DNA from: Cranoglanis bouderius
Lineage: Eukaryota; Chordata; Actinopteri; Siluriformes; Cranoglanididae
Direction of reading: 5' to 3'
NCBI GenBank assembly: GCA_023630585.1
Contig: CM042541.1
Span: 10,487,001 to 10,551,000 of the forward strand
DNA: 64,000 nt
Shown: piece after piece, positions 61,222-64,000 of the stretch
Position numbering within the stretch: the stretch's first letter is position 1
Layout: each line of letters opens with the position of its first letter
The notes under the pieces: model-generated
The model's database searches: none
Told to the model about the DNA's origin: nothing
The model's input: only the letters and a program-made list of their open reading frames with translations
Translations under genes and position numbers: made by a program

Positions 61222-62335
61222 ACACACACAAACACACACACACACACACACACACATTAGTGGTAGATTGGGTCGTACTGAAGGGCTCAGTGACTTTACA
61301 CACAGCACAGTCATGTGATTCCTCCTTACCATACCACAAGACAGCCAGTGAAATTTCTGCCCTGATGGATCTGCCCCCGGGCAACTGTAAGTGCTATTAT
61401 TGTGAAACGGAACAATCTCAGGGCAACAACAGCTCAGATATGAAGTGTTAGACCACACAAACTCAGAGCGGCACAAAAGTGCTGAAGCATGTAAAAATCA
61501 CTGATCCTCTGTAGCATCACTTACTACAGAGTTCTAAACTGCCTCTGGAAGCAACATCAGCACAAGAAGTGTGCATCAGGAGCTTCATGAAATGGGTTTC
61601 ATGGCCGAGCAGCTGCACACAAGCCTAAGATCACTACGCACACTGCCAAGCGTGGGCACCAACACCGGACTCTGGAGCAGTGGAAACTCTGGAGTGATGA
61701 ATCACGCTTCACTATCTGGCAGTCTGACGGATGAATCTGGGTTTGGTGGACACCAGGAGAATGCTACCTACTGGAAAGCAGAGTTCCAACAGTTAAGTGT
61801 GGTGGAGGAGGGATAATGGTCTGGGGCTGTTTTTAAGGGTTTGGGTTTGGGCTTCTTAGATTCAGTGAAGAATAATGTTTAACGTTAATACTACAGTGTA
61901 CAAAGACATTTTACACAGTCGTACGGCTTTCAACTTTGTGGCAACAGTTTGGAGAAGAACATTTCCTGTGCCAGCATGACAATGCCCCTGTGCACAAAGC
62001 AAGCTCCATGAGGACATGGTTTGATGAGTTTGGTGTCGAGGAACTCGAGTGTCCTGCACAGAGCCCTGACCCTCAACCCCACTGAACACCTTTTGGATGA
62101 ACAGGAACTTCGATTGAAAGGCATCAGTGCCCGTCCTCAGAATTGCCCTTTTGCCTGAATGAACACAAATTCCCACAGACACACACTCTGAAATCTTGTA
62201 GAAAACCTTCCCAGAAGATTGGAGGCCGTTACAGCCGTAAACTCCATATTAATGGTATTAGAATGAGATCTCCAACAAGCTCAAATAGGTGCGATGTCAG
62301 GTGTCCAAATACTTTTGGCATTATAGTGTATATGC
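61110..62335 (+). mobile_element. Tc1-like transposon (family 2), transposase pseudogene
   Basis: Pieces of frame read TTLDSGAVETLWSDESRF-type sequence (AGTGATGAATCACGCTTCAC near 61695), FGGGGIMVWGCF-type sequence near 61800, QHDNAPVHKASSMRTWFDEF near 61973, and PAQSPD near 62055. The right end, AGGTGTCCAAATACTTTTGG near 62299 then ATTATAGTGTAT, is a typical Tc1 inverted end. Frameshifts, stops and deletions throughout make it inactive. A CA microsatellite (61187-61256) has grown inside its 5' untranslated part. The left end is degraded, so the start is approximate. Confidence 0.88.
61187..61256 (+). repeat. CA microsatellite within the Tc1-like element
   Basis: About 70 bp of CA with ATAC and AAAC interruptions, lying between CTGTCTCC and TTAGTGGTAGATTGG of the transposon. 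Confidence 0.93.
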
Positions 62336-63798
62336 AGTATTTTACACTTATATTTATAATATTTATAATATTTATGTTTAATTATGTCAACATCAGTTGA
62401 TGGAGACCCACCATGGAACTTTATTTGCACAAATTCCAACCATAAATCCTAATAAAATGACCAGTGTAGTCTGTAAATAATTTCTTTCTGTGTAAATAAA
62501 TAATATAAATGCAAGCCAAGCCTAAAACTAAACTGTTTATACTCGTTGTCATGGTTGCATTGGGTCAGCCAATCAGCATTGAGGATTTTTCATTAATATT
62601 ATTATAAGTGAAAACCAAAAATTCTTGTTTACAGACATTGCTTTATTATCTCATTTCCATAGCATGAACTAAAAATACTCCAAAAACACTCCACCATGAC
62701 AGTTTAATCAGCGCACAGCGGGCGGAGGCAAGAACTCGATGATTTGAGCGCCATCAGAAATGTCTGCAAACTATTTTTCCGCACGTTTGACAGGTGTGAA
62801 TTACAGAATCGCGGCAGTCAGACGGGACTCGACCGTTTCACACTTCCGAGGTTGTTATTTTGATGAAAATGTAATTCTTCTTTCAGTGTACGTCCTTAGG
62901 GATTTCCCACAATGCTGTGTGCTTGTTCATCCATTTGGAAGAGTATATTTTTTATAAGTGAGTCACACTCGATGCACCAGAAGTCATTGTCATGGTTATA
63001 GTTAGCAAGCGAGTGCCAGGAAGCATGCAGAACTTGCTAATTAGCGTGAGTTAGCTGGCTAAATTACTCTGCTCCTCATTAACCTCTGTTTATTCTTCAG
63101 ATTCAGTAATTTATGAACATCTGGGGACCAGAAACACTCTTTTTGTTTATTTTCTGTATTCAAAGTAAAAAATATATTTTTACTGGGAAATATAAACATT
63201 TTCATACTGGGGAAAAAATGTCTTGTTTTAGTTTTCTCCAGACTTTTAATGCGAGACACGGCAAGTAGAAACTTCAGAAAGTCAAAACTTAATGGAATTA
63301 TTCTTAAAAAAAAAAAATAAAAAAAATCAATGTCTAGATGATCTGCATTCATGAACTGTCATTTCTTCTCGTATTCAGAATAATATTGCAGAGGATGTTC
63401 TTAAAAATATCGGATTTGTTAGATGTTAAACTGGAATATATATATCAGCACATGGAATTTTCTCAATTAAACAATGAACAATTGATTTTCCCTCAAACTG
63501 TTTGAGATAAGAAAGTCAGAGCAGTAGAAGTCGTCTGAGAAAACAGTTTTTTTGCCCGAGTGTGGAGCTTGATTTTTCCCTGATTGCCATCTGTTCTGCT
63601 GCTTGTGAAAAAAATAGAAACCTTGAAAACATCCGTGCTGATCAGTCATGTTTCCTAAAACTCAGTTTATCCAGCGCAGTTCTGTCTCGCAGTGAAGCAT
63701 CTGAAGTCTTTCTGAATTATTCTTCTGCCACCAGATGTTTTGCTGATTTTTCCCTGTCTAGAATTTTCCTCCTTATTTCATATTTTTTTCCTTCTTTT

Positions 63799-63805
63799 TA
63801 TATAT

Positions 63806-63866
<61 letters not shown>
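63799..63866 (+). repeat. TTTA tetranucleotide microsatellite
   Basis: About 17 units of TTTA. Confidence 0.95.
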
Positions 63867-63871
<5 letters not shown>

Positions 63872-64000
63872 TGGTATTATCTGAAAAAATAGTATTGATG
63901 CATCCATAATAATGATCATTAAAAAAACATAAAATGGCAATTTTTTTCTTTATAGTTTGGAAAGTATGCTCTCATCAATAACAGTAATAAGAAATAAAGA

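Larger units (their letters stand above)
58676..64000 (+). other. gabra1: gabra1 intron 8, running past the window
   Basis: No TM2-type exon (…LTMTTLSISAR…) is seen before 64,000. Contents are a CA run next to the donor (58687-58731), a GT run (60315-60378), a decayed Tc1-like element (61110-62335) and a TTTA run (63799-63866). The remainder is AT-rich and unremarkable. Confidence 0.8.

Overview
This is a teleost fish nuclear window carrying parts of two GABA-A receptor alpha-subunit genes, both on the + strand. The evidence for a fish is intron-rich vertebrate gene structure, very dense (CA/GT)n microsatellites, Tc1-like transposons, an L2-type LINE and fish-type short interspersed repeats. 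Some repeat families remind me of catfish sequence, but that is a weak impression from memory.

Layout. (1) Positions 1 to about 10,935 hold the 3' end of an alpha-4/6 class subunit, called gabra6. They contain the TM2-TM3 exon (4927-5174), the loop/TM4 exon (7167-7414), and possibly a very short terminal coding exon plus 3' UTR with AATAAA (10732-10935). Upstream exons lie before the window. (2) Positions 10.9-37.3 kb are intergenic. I see no convincing gene there, only LINE remnants (one carrying a nested solo LTR), SINE-like copies, several dispersed repeat families, minisatellites and microsatellites. (3) A CpG-rich promoter and noncoding first exon of gabra1 lie at about 37.3-37.8 kb. (4) gabra1 coding exons are at 41700, 51402, 51747, 54697, 55541, 56155 and 58523. 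They encode the signal peptide, the whole extracellular ligand-binding domain and TM1. The TM2-TM4 exons must lie beyond 64,000.

How the genes fit together. gabra6 followed by gabra1 in the same direction matches the vertebrate GABRB2-GABRA6-GABRA1-GABRG2 cluster. Each encodes a Cys-loop pentameric chloride-channel subunit. Coding phases agree across every gabra1 junction, and exon lengths from E4 on (68, 221, 83, 144 and 153 nt) agree with the mammalian GABRA1 lengths I remember.

The main interest is how repeats intrude on gene structure. Microsatellites or dispersed repeats form or abut several splice sites. An inverted repeat flanks the last gabra6 exons, a young inverted repeat sits in gabra1 intron 4, and a GT microsatellite begins at the end of the gabra6 TM4 coding region, so its C-terminus is uncertain. 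I found no wholly new gene system.
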